A DNA stretch of 64,000 nt from the NCBI GenBank assembly GCA_934654795.1, contig CAKUGT010000002.1:58133-122132 (forward strand), written 5' to 3'. Positions 9,299 through 18,233 of the stretch are shown one piece after another. The translations under genes were made by a program, and so were the position numbers. Origin of the DNA: an uncultured Collinsella sp. (GTDB lineage: Bacteria > Actinomycetota > Coriobacteriia > Coriobacteriales > Coriobacteriaceae). Position 1 is the stretch's first letter, and every line of letters starts with the position of its first letter. Under the pieces are notes generated by a model. That model did not search any database. It saw nothing but the letters and a program-made list of their open reading frames with translations, and had not been told where the DNA came from.

Positions 9299-10288
9299 AT
9301 GGATCAGGACAAGACAACCGTGATGGGCGGCTACGGTTCCGCGCAGGCTGGCGATAGCGCCGATGCGACCCGCGTTGTTCCCAACCCCGGTTATGCCGAC
9401 CCCGCCGCGACGCAGCCTTCTGCCGAGCCCACCCGGGTTATGGGCTATGGCGACACGGCGCAGGATTCTTACGCTGCATCTTCGCAAGGCCCCTATGGCA
9501 ACGCAGCTCCGGATCCGTTTGATTGCACGCCGCAGGATTCTTATGCTGCCTCGACGCCGAATCCCTATGACAACCTGCCGCAGAATCCCATTCCGCAGCC
9601 TCAGCAGACGACGTATATGCCTCGCACGGCGCAGCCTCGCTACGAGTCGCGCGAGCCGTATCGCGAGTACCCCAAGTCGATTCCGCAATATGGCGAGGAC
9701 GAGGAGAAGAAGCCGTCGCGTTCGTCGAGCGTGATCAAGAAGATCCTCATCGTACTGGCGATCTTCTTTGCGCTGTCGGTTGTGTTTGCCATCGTGTCGG
9801 GCACGCTCAACAAGCGAGGAAGCTCAACGGCCGATACCGCTGCCGAGCAAACCGAGTCCGTCTCGTCTGGCACCGTCGATCTGAGCGATATCCCGGGGCA
9901 GTACTGGTCCAACGCCAAGAAGATCCTCAAGTCGCGCGGCGCCGATCTTTCGAATGCCGTGGTCCTGACTGATGATGGCTCAACGCCCGTCGTCGATGCC
10001 AACTGGGTCGTTACTTCTGCCTACTATAACGACAGCGGCAACCTTGAAATTCAGCTCACGCACAAGAACGGCTTGGGCAACTCGTCCGACGGACAAAGCG
10101 GTACCGACAGCTCGAGCTCCAATACGCTGGAGGACTTGAGCAACAAGGCACAGGAGTTGGGAGACAAGGCGCAAGAGCTGGGCGACACGGCACAAAACCT
10201 GGGCGATACCGCGCAGAACTTGGGCGGTATGGCGACGGATGCTTGGAACGCCCTGCAAAACGGCATCTCGGGCGTGCAGGGAAACTAG
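9299..10288 (+). CDS. membrane protein with disordered Pro/Gln-rich N-terminus and C-terminal heptad repeat
   Basis: 329 residues, unrecognised. Residues 1-140 are Ala/Pro/Gln/Tyr-rich and probably disordered and cytoplasmic. One membrane helix follows (about 145-168, KKILIVLAIFFALSVVFAIV). Outside lies a small folded segment (about 190-255) around DIPGQYWSNAKKIL that recalls PASTA-like or short lipoprotein domains. The C-terminus has four consecutive seven-residue repeats of the type KAQELGD/TAQNLGD, which should form an amphipathic helix. The ATG at 9299 follows AAAGGA. It is monocistronic; the next gene is convergent. The function is unknown; an envelope role is inferred. Confidence 0.7.
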   Translation: MDQDKTTVMGGYGSAQAGDSADATRVVPNPGYADPAATQPSAEPTRVMGYGDTAQDSYAASSQGPYGNAAPDPFDCTPQDSYAASTPNPYDNLPQNPIPQPQQTTYMPRTAQPRYESREPYREYPKSIPQYGEDEEKKPSRSSSVIKKILIVLAIFFALSVVFAIVSGTLNKRGSSTADTAAEQTESVSSGTVDLSDIPGQYWSNAKKILKSRGADLSNAVVLTDDGSTPVVDANWVVTSAYYNDSGNLEIQLTHKNGLGNSSDGQSGTDSSSSNTLEDLSNKAQELGDKAQELGDTAQNLGDTAQNLGGMATDAWNALQNGISGVQGN

Positions 10289-10300
10289 CTGTTAAACAGG

Positions 10301-11482
10301 CTACAGCTGCTCGGCCGGACGGTCGGGCGAGCTAAAGCCCGAATCAAACGTGACGACGCACGAGACGTCGGGCCGGCGCTCGTGCACGATGCGCGTGACG
10401 AGCTCCAGCAGCTCCTCGTCGGATATGTCAAAGCCGTCGGGACGCACCAGGTCAAACGAAACGAACCCGTCGTGCTCGTGCAGGTCGTGGATGGAGAGCG
10501 CGGGATCGATCTGCATGACGCCGCGCTTGACCCAGCCGCGCAGGTCGTCGCCGGTGGTGGCGATGGGGTCGCAGTGCAACGTGATGCCAATGCCCATCTG
10601 GCGCTTGATGTCGTGCTCGATGGTGTCCAGGATCTCGTGGTGCTCAAATGCGTCGCCCTCGCCGGGCATCTCCACGTGGGCGCTGGCAAACTGACGACCG
10701 GGGCCGTAGTCGTGCACCATCAGGTCGTGTGTGCCCAAGACCTGCGGATAGGACATGATCTTGTCGCGGATTGCCTGGACGAGCTTGGGGTCGGGCGCTT
10801 GCCCCAGCAACGGGCTGATGGCGTCGCGCACTAGGCCCATGCCGCTGATGCAGATGAAGATGCCCACGCCCAAGCCCGCCCAGCCGTCGAGGTCAAAGCC
10901 GGTCGTTTGCGAAATAAGCGCCGCCGCTAAGACCGAGCCCGAGGTGATGACGTCGTTTTTGGAGTCCTGCGCCGTGGCAATGAGTGTTTCGGAATCGATA
11001 CGGTTGCCCAGCGCGCGGTTGAATGCGGCCATCCAGAATTTGACGAGCATGGACAAGACGAGAGCGGCTAGGGAGACCAGCGTGTAGGCGGTGGGGGAGG
11101 GCTTGATGATCTTGGTGACCGACTCGAGGATCAGGTTGATGCCGACGGCGCAAACCAGGACGGCGACGAACAGGCCGGCGAGGTACTCATAGCGGCCGTG
11201 GCCATAGGGGTGGCCTTCGTCTGCCGGGCGGCTGGCAAGGCGGAACCCGAGCAGGCTCACGATGTTGCTCGAGGCATCGGAGAGGTTGTTGAAGGCATCG
11301 GCGATGAGCGAGACAGAGCCAGCGAGCAGGCCCGCGATGCCCTTGGCTAGGCACAGGGTAATGTTGAGGCCAATGCAGATGAGGCTTGCGGCGAAGCCCG
11401 CGTTGGTGCGGCAGGAGGTATCGACCGGCTCGCCCTCGCTGCCGGGAACAAGCGTATGTACCAGCCGATTTACAAATAGCAT
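10301..11482 (-). CDS. cation diffusion facilitator (CDF) metal exporter
   Basis: 393 residues with about six membrane helices followed by a cytoplasmic metallochaperone-like domain. CDF proteins export divalent metals in exchange for protons. The two metal sites are visible: TM2 ADAFNNLSDA gives an NxxxD pair and TM5 TAQDSKNDV gives DxxxD. Lack of the zinc-type His in TM2 is reported for manganese-type CDFs, so Mn is the likeliest substrate (inference). The conserved GHPYGHGRYEY follows TM2. The start at 11482 is chosen for a GAGGAC ribosome site; in-frame codons further upstream have none. Confidence 0.88.
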   Translation of the reverse strand: MLFVNRLVHTLVPGSEGEPVDTSCRTNAGFAASLICIGLNITLCLAKGIAGLLAGSVSLIADAFNNLSDASSNIVSLLGFRLASRPADEGHPYGHGRYEYLAGLFVAVLVCAVGINLILESVTKIIKPSPTAYTLVSLAALVLSMLVKFWMAAFNRALGNRIDSETLIATAQDSKNDVITSGSVLAAALISQTTGFDLDGWAGLGVGIFICISGMGLVRDAISPLLGQAPDPKLVQAIRDKIMSYPQVLGTHDLMVHDYGPGRQFASAHVEMPGEGDAFEHHEILDTIEHDIKRQMGIGITLHCDPIATTGDDLRGWVKRGVMQIDPALSIHDLHEHDGFVSFDLVRPDGFDISDEELLELVTRIVHERRPDVSCVVTFDSGFSSPDRPAEQL

Positions 11483-11700
11483 AGCGGTCGTCCTCACAAT
11501 CATGTTTAAGGGGATAGTGTAGCTCGCGCGGAGGCGCTGTGCACCGATGCTCAGAAAATGCAGCAATGGTCTGCCGGTGCTAACGAGCGAGCCTTCTCGT
11601 CTGCCTGGGTGGTCCATTTTGGGCCACATGGGTATGGGCGTGTGCCTGTTTGCTCGACATACTTAATGTCGACAGCCCCTGTGCAAAGGAGGACGTTTCC

Positions 11701-13038
11701 ATGGACGAGATGTTTGCCATTAAATGTCAAAACTGCGGCGGCCCTATGTACTCGCACCAGGCTAAGCGCAGCTTTGAGTGCGCCTATTGCGGCGCGGTCA
11801 TTCCGTGGCAGGCGGACGCCGGAGAGCCCAAGAGCGCTTTGGGCATTCGCCATACGCCGTTGACGGTGGTGGATGGACTGCTCAAGCTCACGCATGTGTC
11901 GCAACTCGAGCGCCCGGAGGACCCGGACTGGTATTTCTTCAATTCGCACTGGCGCAATCAGTCGGTCCTGGAACATCTGCTGTGGGAGGATCGCGGCACG
12001 GCGCAGGAGTTCCAAGAAGCCACGCATGTGAGCATTCCTTGCCCCTTCTGCGGAGCGTCCTTTGAGGGCGAGTCGACCCAGCGTGTGTTTGAGTGCCCGT
12101 CCTGCGGCAATAAGATCGGCGTCGCCGACCTGCTCAAGCCCGGTACCTTCAGCAAGCGCCTGACCATGGGCGTTGGTGCGGAGTATGTACCTGAGCAGGG
12201 TGTTTCCTGCGAAATCTCGCCGCAGCAGGCGCGTGCCAACGCGCTGCAGCTGGTGCGCCAGTACCCCGACGCCTTTGCCGGGCACGACGTGGAAGATGCG
12301 ATCCAAAACGACATGATGCTCTTCTACTTCCCCATGGCGCTCGCGGATTTGCGCATGATGGCGAGCTTCCCGGGCAAGGGCCTGAGCAAGGAGACCCTGG
12401 TGTACTACGAGGTGCTCGACTGGGCGTATCCGAGGGCAAACTATCTGGATGTTCGCCTTATGGGCATTCTGGAGCCGTGGGACTTTGCCAAGGTTGGGCC
12501 GTTTGATCCGGCCATGCAGGAGGGTGACTTCCGCGTTGTCTCCGTCGATGCGTCCACCAAGGACCAGGTGGTCATTGATAAGCTGGCGCTCGACGTTGCC
12601 GGCAACGATGCCGAGGCGGTGCTGGGGCTCAATAAAAAGAGCATCCGCACCTGGGCGCGTAAGGCCTGCAAGCACAAGGATGGCCTGGTGATGGTGCCGG
12701 TCTACTTTGTCGATCGTCCAGCGACGGACAGCCGTGATGGCGAGCAGGTGCGCATTGCCGTAAACGGCCAGACGGGCCGCGCGGCCGCGGTGGTGTTTAG
12801 CGACAAGCGCGAGACGCATATCGTGGCGCCGCTCAACCCGAGCCTGCATCTGTCCGGTGAAAGCACCGTGCATGCCACGCCCATCGAGGTCAAATACGTT
12901 AAGTCGCCGTTTCTGTACCGGATCGTGCGCTGTGGAGGCGGCGAGCAACCGCGCCAGGTGGCAGCGGCAGCCGAGGGTTCCTACCGAGAGGAAAAGCCCA
13001 AACGCAAGGGCTTGCTCGCTGCGATCTTTGGGAAGTAG
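11701..13038 (+). CDS. double zinc-ribbon protein of unknown function
   Basis: 445 residues. Two zinc ribbons are clear: CQNCGG...CAYCGA near residues 9-29 and CPFCGA...CPSCGN near 115-138. The remaining 300 residues have no recognised motif; no membrane helix is seen until a basic C-terminal tail (KPKRKGLLAAIFGK) that may touch membrane or nucleic acid. Related zinc-ribbon proteins in Gram-positives are often annotated TFIIB-type zinc finger proteins. The ATG at 11701 has a perfect AAAGGAGG eight bases upstream. It is a single gene with a strong terminator. Confidence 0.75.
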   Translation: MDEMFAIKCQNCGGPMYSHQAKRSFECAYCGAVIPWQADAGEPKSALGIRHTPLTVVDGLLKLTHVSQLERPEDPDWYFFNSHWRNQSVLEHLLWEDRGTAQEFQEATHVSIPCPFCGASFEGESTQRVFECPSCGNKIGVADLLKPGTFSKRLTMGVGAEYVPEQGVSCEISPQQARANALQLVRQYPDAFAGHDVEDAIQNDMMLFYFPMALADLRMMASFPGKGLSKETLVYYEVLDWAYPRANYLDVRLMGILEPWDFAKVGPFDPAMQEGDFRVVSVDASTKDQVVIDKLALDVAGNDAEAVLGLNKKSIRTWARKACKHKDGLVMVPVYFVDRPATDSRDGEQVRIAVNGQTGRAAAVVFSDKRETHIVAPLNPSLHLSGESTVHATPIEVKYVKSPFLYRIVRCGGGEQPRQVAAAAEGSYREEKPKRKGLLAAIFGK

Positions 13039-13080
13039 GGAAGCGCAGCCGGTTGGCGCTGTGATGCGATAGTTAGAGGA

Positions 13081-13119
13081 ACGGGGCAGTCCGCACTCCT
13101 GCGGACTGCCCCGTTTTTG
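13081..13119 (+). terminator. strong intrinsic terminator
   Basis: A perfect 14-bp stem, ACGGGGCAGTCCGC (13081-13094) with GCGGACTGCCCCGT (13101-13114), with a six-base loop and TTTTT. Confidence 0.93.
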
Positions 13120-13266
13120 TGCTGCGGGGAAGTGCCGGTCACTTCATTAAAAGTCCTCGCGCGGACTCGAATTCCAATGTCGCCTAGCGCCTTCGTGCAG
13201 GATTCCCGAAGTGACTAAAATGTGGCAATAGAGACAGTTTTCACGAACCCCATGGGAGTGACATGC

Positions 13267-13536
13267 ATGGACAACAACACCTTGCTGTTTCAGGACAAGG
13301 GCTCGGGTAGGTTTAAAGACGTCAAGATCTACCCCAACCGTATCGAGGTGCTCAGGAAGGGCACTTTCGGCGGCAAGCACACCGAGATTGTCTATCTTAA
13401 GGACATCACGGGGGTCAACAGGATCAAGGGCCGCGACGTTTTTCTGCGCAATAGGCTGTTGACTGCTTGCGTCTTTAGCCTGAGCAGCCGTGCGAAGGCC
13501 CAGGAATTTGTGAACGCGCTGAACATGGTGATGTAG
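13267..13536 (+). CDS. small PH-like domain protein
   Basis: 89 residues with alternating beta strands (LLFQDKGSGRFKDVKIYPNR, then IEVLRKG, EIVYLKDITGV) and a closing helix (RAKAQEFVNALNMV). This is the pattern of short bacterial PH-like or GRAM-type domains. No catalytic motif is seen. The ATG at 13267 is preferred; an in-frame ATG at 13252 and a longer start at 13222 are possible. A GGGAGTG sequence at about 13254 may serve as ribosome site. It lies convergent to the phospholipase-like gene and shares a bidirectional terminator with it. Confidence 0.65.
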   Translation: MDNNTLLFQDKGSGRFKDVKIYPNRIEVLRKGTFGGKHTEIVYLKDITGVNRIKGRDVFLRNRLLTACVFSLSSRAKAQEFVNALNMVM

Positions 13537-13564
13537 CCGATGGCGGCGTTCGGGCCAAGGTAAA

Positions 13565-13599
13565 AATCGGGGCACAGAATGGTGTTCTGCGCCCCGATT
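13565..13599. terminator. bidirectional terminator between convergent genes
   Basis: A 15-bp stem with one mismatch: AATCGGGGCACAGAA (13565-13579) with TTCTGCGCCCCGATT (13585-13599). Read on the minus strand it is followed by TTTTTA, so it best serves the minus-strand gene. Confidence 0.85.
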
Positions 13600-13628
13600 G
13601 AGTCGATGTGTCTAAAAGGCCGGCTTGC

Positions 13629-16121
13629 CTATTCGCTAGCGCCTTCGCTGTCTTCGCGGTCACTGGCAAGCATTGCTGCGCCGGCGACTGTCGTCGCCAT
13701 GGCGGCAGCGGCGAGCCCGGCGGCAATGCCGGAACCGTCGCCCGTGTTGGCGAGCTTTCCGCCCGAGCCCTTGCCCTGGTCGCTCTTGTTGCCCTTGCCA
13801 TTCTTGTCGGCGCCGCCTGCGTTGGAACCCGTGCCGGTGCTGGCGCCGCCTGCACTGCCCGAGGCCGCTACGGTAAAGCTTGCGGCTCCGTCGCTGGCGA
13901 GCGTGTAGTTCTGCGCCGCGTTGCCCAAGAGACCGTTCACGCGCACCCAGTACGTCCCTGCGGCAAATGTTTCGCCCTCGGCCATTGTCGTGCCCGGAGC
14001 GCCGTTCGCGTCGTGCACAAACTCGAGCTGGGCCGTGCAGGCATCGGTTTCGAGCTTGCCCTCGAGTGATGCCGCAATCTTGGCGCGCACGTCTTCGCCG
14101 GCCTTAAGGCCTTCGAGTCCCTCAAAATGGGGCGTCAGCGCGCGTGGATCGATATCGATGGACGCGGAGCCCCGCAGCTCCGTAACGGTCTCGTTGCCTA
14201 AGGCGTCGACATCCACATATTCGATGGCAAACGCATGGCCCGAAGCCGCCACGTTGAGTACGTTGCTGCTGTCGACGAGGCGGAAATGACCCTCGCCAAC
14301 GGTCTTGCCGTCCTGGAGCGAGGCGTCGTTCAGCGAGTCGCCGTACGTCATGCGCATGCGGGTCGGGAGGTAGTACGAAGCTGTCTGCTTGTGCTGTGTA
14401 TCGTAATCGTAATTGCGCTGGTAGATGCTCCGGGCCAGCGCCGCATCAACAAAGTCGGATGCGATGATGCCAATGTGCTCGAGGTAATCTGACTTTGTAT
14501 CCTCGATGCCGCTGGGATTGATGTACGGGCTCTTGTACAGATGCTCGTTGACTACTCGTGCCGAGGTAAAAGGATTGCCTCCGTGCGACAAGCCCGTGCA
14601 GCTGGTGTAGTTGATAGACCAGCAGCGCTCCAGGACTTGCTCCTTGGCCCCGTTATCGTCCTCGACATCTACCTCGTTGCGCGTGCGCCCGGTCGTTTCC
14701 TTCAGCGCATTATCGACCCAGCTGAGCTTGTCGGTTCCCGTGAGTTTGTACTTGTCCTGGGCGTATACCTTGGTGCAATAGGGCTCTTTGTCGCCTGTTT
14801 CCCCCGCGGCTTCAAAGCCCCGCGCGTCTTGGACGAGACACATAGTGGCGCTGTCGGAGTGAGCCTTGATCTTGTCATCCCATTCGGTAAGGTCGAGGCC
14901 CCACGTGTGGCCGTCTACGCTGTTGCCGTCGAGCCTAAATCGACGCAGCAGGACGATCTTTCCGCGCACCTCGCCCAGCGTGGGGACGTGGCTCGACGTG
15001 TAGAACAGATCGGGATTATCGTCCATAACCTTGGCGAAGGCCGTCGTAACACTGTCATCGGTAGCCTCGTCGTTGCCGCGCGATGCGAGCATGATAAGCG
15101 CTTCTCTCGGGTTTTCGCTCAAAAACGTTTTAAAGTACCCGATGACATCGGAGAGATGCAGATAGTACCCGTCTTTTTTGAATAGGTAGAAATCCCCGTG
15201 GCAGATACCGGGGTCGTTGCCCTTTCCGAGTCGGATATCAAAATAGCGGATTCCCTCGAGCAACTGCGTGGGAATGTAATCCTGCTGGCATTTTACTTGC
15301 GAGGATTGGGGCTCAGTGTCGTTGTCCACGCTGCAGGTGCCCGAATCGTGCGTACCCGGGATGCTCAGCTCGTCGAGGTACTTGTCGTCGTCGACGTGGC
15401 TCATCCAACATGGCCCATCGACGTAGCTGCTATACGTGATCCAGTCGATGCTGCTAACCGTGGCATCGTTCTTTTTCATGTCGTAACCGATAAGTTCGAG
15501 CTCCCACGGAATGTTCTCACTCTTATGGCAGATCTTATTGTTGTCCTGGTCTTCGCCGTTCGATTCTATTGCCAGGTACTTAATGTCTTTTTTCTCGGTT
15601 TCTTTCTCGACCGTGCGGTCTCGGATGATATAGGTTCCGTTTGATTGGCGCTCGAACGCAAAAGCGCGGCTGGGCTTGTTGTCATACTCGCCGCCCCATA
15701 CGTGGATGACCTTTCCATCTTTGTCCGAGTCGTCGTCGACCGACCAAATGCTGTAGCCCGTCTTTTTATGCTCTTCGAAATTGAGCAAGGTGCGGATAGC
15801 ATACCAGTTTGTATCGTCATTCTTGGTCGTTACGTTCTCAAGGATGAGCTTGCTGGACGTGCCGTCGTTAAACAGGTGGCAGACGTTGCCGCGAACGTTG
15901 CCGTCTTGGTTGACGCTCGCGGTGCGAAAATAGCCCGCGGGGCGAAGGCGAATGACGAAATTGTCGAGGCTGACTGACGCTGTGGCAGCGTCTTCTGCAA
16001 ATGCCGCGCGCACGGGAAGGCCCAATCCCGCGGTTTCGGGCAGGCTTGCAAATGGCGACAATGCTGCGAGTCCTAGGCCCAACGTGAATGCTCGACGGCT
16101 GATGGCGTGGTGTTCGGTCAT
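13629..16121 (-). CDS. Tat-exported, wall-anchored PI-PLC-like phosphodiesterase
   Basis: 830 residues. The N-terminus has a twin-arginine signal (SRRAFTLGLGLAAL). Residues about 50-225 look like a ricin-type beta-trefoil, probably glycan binding. A PI-PLC X domain follows, with catalytic-type histidines in IPGTHDSGT (about 258) and GICHGDFY (about 308); the 50-residue spacing equals that of bacterial PI-PLC. It should cleave phosphatidylinositol or GPI-like head groups, though the substrate is inferred. Residues 600-770 contain beta-sandwich stalk repeats. The C-terminus has a Gly/Asn/Lys linker, LANTG (a sortase-like LPXTG variant) and a hydrophobic helix. The ATG at 16121 has GGAGGAG upstream. 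It is monocistronic. Confidence 0.83.
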   Translation of the reverse strand: MTEHHAISRRAFTLGLGLAALSPFASLPETAGLGLPVRAAFAEDAATASVSLDNFVIRLRPAGYFRTASVNQDGNVRGNVCHLFNDGTSSKLILENVTTKNDDTNWYAIRTLLNFEEHKKTGYSIWSVDDDSDKDGKVIHVWGGEYDNKPSRAFAFERQSNGTYIIRDRTVEKETEKKDIKYLAIESNGEDQDNNKICHKSENIPWELELIGYDMKKNDATVSSIDWITYSSYVDGPCWMSHVDDDKYLDELSIPGTHDSGTCSVDNDTEPQSSQVKCQQDYIPTQLLEGIRYFDIRLGKGNDPGICHGDFYLFKKDGYYLHLSDVIGYFKTFLSENPREALIMLASRGNDEATDDSVTTAFAKVMDDNPDLFYTSSHVPTLGEVRGKIVLLRRFRLDGNSVDGHTWGLDLTEWDDKIKAHSDSATMCLVQDARGFEAAGETGDKEPYCTKVYAQDKYKLTGTDKLSWVDNALKETTGRTRNEVDVEDDNGAKEQVLERCWSINYTSCTGLSHGGNPFTSARVVNEHLYKSPYINPSGIEDTKSDYLEHIGIIASDFVDAALARSIYQRNYDYDTQHKQTASYYLPTRMRMTYGDSLNDASLQDGKTVGEGHFRLVDSSNVLNVAASGHAFAIEYVDVDALGNETVTELRGSASIDIDPRALTPHFEGLEGLKAGEDVRAKIAASLEGKLETDACTAQLEFVHDANGAPGTTMAEGETFAAGTYWVRVNGLLGNAAQNYTLASDGAASFTVAASGSAGGASTGTGSNAGGADKNGKGNKSDQGKGSGGKLANTGDGSGIAAGLAAAAMATTVAGAAMLASDREDSEGASE

Positions 16122-16321
16122 AACTCCTCCGTTCGCAGGGTGCGGTTATGCACTCTTTTTGGTAACTATACTGCCCGGATGTCTAAACGTGTTGGCTTAA
16201 TTGTCTGCGCGGCGCCATAAATCGGCGGGCGGACGCGTTGGGGCGCTTGTCTATTTGTGCTGCTACCGCGCTGGGGGTGGTTTTGCCGCCCGGCACCCTC
16301 GCGTTCGCCGGCTATCGGCAT

Positions 16322-16355
16322 AAGAAAGGGAGGGCCGGTGAGCCGACCCTCCCTT
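16322..16355 (-). terminator. terminator after lipoprotein gene (minus strand)
   Basis: The arms at 16326-16338 and 16343-16355 pair over 13 bp, with one G-U wobble when read on the minus strand, followed there by TTTCTTA. The rest of the 305-bp gap 16122-16425 shows nothing else clear. Confidence 0.8.
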
Positions 16356-16425
16356 GGTGCGAAGCACTGGGTCACCGTCGCCTGCTTGCGCCGCGCTCGT
16401 GTTTCCCGTTGCGCTCGCCAGTCGT

Positions 16426-17019
16426 TTAGCGCTTAATCTCGATATCGTCGAGCTTGACGTCCATGGCTTTGGTCTTGGCTTCGGCGATGTCGTCGGCAAA
16501 CTCCAGAGACTTCATCATGGTCTCGACGGCGTCCTTGTGCTCCTCGACATTGTCGATGCGCACGTACACGCTGCCGCCGTCAACGTCGGTGAAGTACTCG
16601 GTCGTCACGCCGCCCGAGTGCGTAAAGTAGGCGCTGCGCCAGGTCTTGCCGTTGTACTTAACGGGATCGCTCTCGGTCCATCCAGAGCTGGCCTTCCACT
16701 TTGCCTCGTAGTCGAACAGCTCATCGGCGTTCTTGTCAGGATCGAAGACGGGGTTGAAGCGGTCGCTGGCGTGCTCGCTCTCGGTGAACTTAAACTGGGC
16801 TCTGTCGGCCGTGTCGCCTGCGACGTCCGTGATTTCGACGCCCTCGGGCACCTCGACCTTAAACCAAATGAAATCGGTCCTCATATCCACGGCTGGCTTT
16901 TCTGCTCCGCCGCCACCGCCACTGCCGGTAGCGCCACCGCTTCCACCGCAGCCCACCAAGGCAACTGCGGCAAAGAGACTCAAGCAGAGGGCGAGAATCG
17001 CAAAGGCCTTCTTTTTCAT
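16426..17019 (-). CDS. lipoprotein, paralogue of the 17247-17846 product
   Basis: 197 residues. Signal peptide and lipobox are clear (MKKKAFAILALCLSLFAAVALVGC), so the Cys at 24 should be lipidated after cleavage. A Gly/Ser-rich stretch then a single domain follow, beginning TDFIWFKVEVPEG and containing YFTDVDGGSVYVRI. The neighbouring upstream gene encodes the same domain at roughly 40 percent identity by eye, indicating tandem duplication. No known family is recognised. The ATG at 17019 has GAGGAGGAC upstream. Each copy has its own terminator and upstream region. Confidence 0.82.
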   Translation of the reverse strand: MKKKAFAILALCLSLFAAVALVGCGGSGGATGSGGGGGAEKPAVDMRTDFIWFKVEVPEGVEITDVAGDTADRAQFKFTESEHASDRFNPVFDPDKNADELFDYEAKWKASSGWTESDPVKYNGKTWRSAYFTHSGGVTTEYFTDVDGGSVYVRIDNVEEHKDAVETMMKSLEFADDIAEAKTKAMDVKLDDIEIKR

Positions 17020-17091
17020 GGTCGTGTCCTCCTCGATCTGTAACCGCCCATGGATTACCTGCCTTTACTGTACGCGCGAGCGGCTCGCTAG

Positions 17092-17110
17092 GGTGGGCCA
17101 TGTGTCCCAT
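17092..17110. repeat. 19-bp repeat upstream of lipoprotein gene, copy 1
   Basis: The sequence GGTGGGCCATGTGTCCCAT is repeated exactly at 18054-18072. Each copy lies upstream of one of the two lipoprotein genes, 73 bases from the start here. It contains an imperfect dyad (TGGGnCAnnTGnCCCA), so it may be an operator; it could also be residue of the duplication. Confidence 0.5.
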
Positions 17111-17162
17111 TCTGGGGGTCGGATTTGCGCCGTTAAGTGGCAATATGCGCGGGTGTAAAAGA

Positions 17163-17191
17163 GGGGAGGGCCGATGCCATCGGCCCTCCCC
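17163..17191 (-). terminator. terminator after second lipoprotein gene
   Basis: A perfect 13-bp stem: GGGGAGGGCCGAT (17163-17175) with ATCGGCCCTCCCC (17179-17191). On the minus strand it is followed by TCTTTTA. Confidence 0.85.
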
Positions 17192-17246
17192 GGGGTTGGG
17201 TGCCCGTTGTTTTAAAGGGGTGCGCGTAGGCGTGTGCGGGGTCTCG

Positions 17247-17846
17247 TTACTTGATCTCGATGCTCGAAATTTCGACTTCGCGTGCCTCGTCAACTGCTTT
17301 CTTCATGTCATCGGGGAACTCGATGGAGTTGAGGAGCGCTTCGGCTTCTTTCTTGTGAAGGTCGACGTTCCTAATCATGATATAGACGCTTCCCGTGTCG
17401 ACGTCGGTAAAGAGGTAGGTATAAGTGCCGCCGTTGTCCTTGCACGTTCCGGTGAGCCATGTTCTACCGTTGTACTCGACGGGGTCGCCATCCTCCCACT
17501 GGAACGTTCCGGTGTGCCTTTCGGCCTGCTCTGCAAAGGACTCTTCGGCCGTCATCTTCTCTTGCCAAACGGGGATGAAACGGTCGACTGTGGTGTTCTC
17601 GTTCTCGGGGAAGGTGAGCTGGACCCTGTCGGCGTTCTTGCCGGCGGAGTCGCTTACGCCGACGCCCTTGGGCATCTCGACCTTAAACCAGATAAAGTCG
17701 GTCTTCTTGGCGACGGGGGCCTTTTCCTTGCTCTCGCTCTTGGAGGCGCTGCCACCGCCCGATGCGCTCCCGCCGCAGCCGACAAGGGCAAACGCGGCAA
17801 AGAGGGCGATGCAGAGGGAAAGGATCGATAGGGTCTTTTTCTTCAT
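17247..17846 (-). CDS. lipoprotein, paralogue of the 16426-17019 product
   Basis: 199 residues with signal peptide and lipobox LVGC (Cys about 24), then an Ala/Ser/Lys-rich spacer and the same unknown domain as its neighbour (TDFIWFKVEMPKG, YLFTDVDTGSVYIMI). The start at 17846 is chosen because AAGGAGGAC lies just upstream. The high lysine content of the spacer suggests a cell-wall-spanning stalk. No known function; two adjacent copies and a shared upstream 19-bp motif suggest common regulation. Confidence 0.82.
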   Translation of the reverse strand: MKKKTLSILSLCIALFAAFALVGCGGSASGGGSASKSESKEKAPVAKKTDFIWFKVEMPKGVGVSDSAGKNADRVQLTFPENENTTVDRFIPVWQEKMTAEESFAEQAERHTGTFQWEDGDPVEYNGRTWLTGTCKDNGGTYTYLFTDVDTGSVYIMIRNVDLHKKEAEALLNSIEFPDDMKKAVDEAREVEISSIEIK

Positions 17847-18053
17847 GGTGGCGTCCTCCTTGTCTGTCGGTGACATCGCGGCGCCGCATGCTGCTGGGGC
17901 CTTGTTTCCGTTTGCGGCGGATGTCTTTGTGCTTGGGGTTGTATGAGTGCGTTAATACCTCCGTTCGTGGTTTGTGGTCGTTGCGCAGCCGTGCCCCAAC
18001 GGGCTCCTTACTTATAGATATGCCCCGGTTTGTGCTGCCAGAGAGTCTCGAAA

Positions 18054-18072
18054 GGTGGGCCATGTGTCCCAT
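18054..18072. repeat. 19-bp repeat upstream of lipoprotein gene, copy 2
   Basis: An exact copy of the motif at 17092-17110, here 208 bases before the start of the upstream lipoprotein gene. The 387-bp gap 17847-18233 is the divergent promoter region between this gene and fchA; no other clear site was seen. Confidence 0.5.
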
Positions 18073-18233
18073 GTTTGCGTTGCCGCCGCCTATCGCGTGC
18101 CATAGAAATCCGCGATGGCCAGGTACGCTGACGCTCGTCTGCTTATGGGCTAGACTTAGCACCATTATGTGATCGATACGGTCGGCAGGCGGTTGCCGCC
18201 CGACCGATGTATATGACTTGAAGGTGCATGCGT

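Noticed and set aside
16426..17846. Lipoproteins as ABC-transporter binding proteins
   Set aside because: They are too short (about 175 mature residues), lack solute-binding signatures and have no permease or ATPase nearby.
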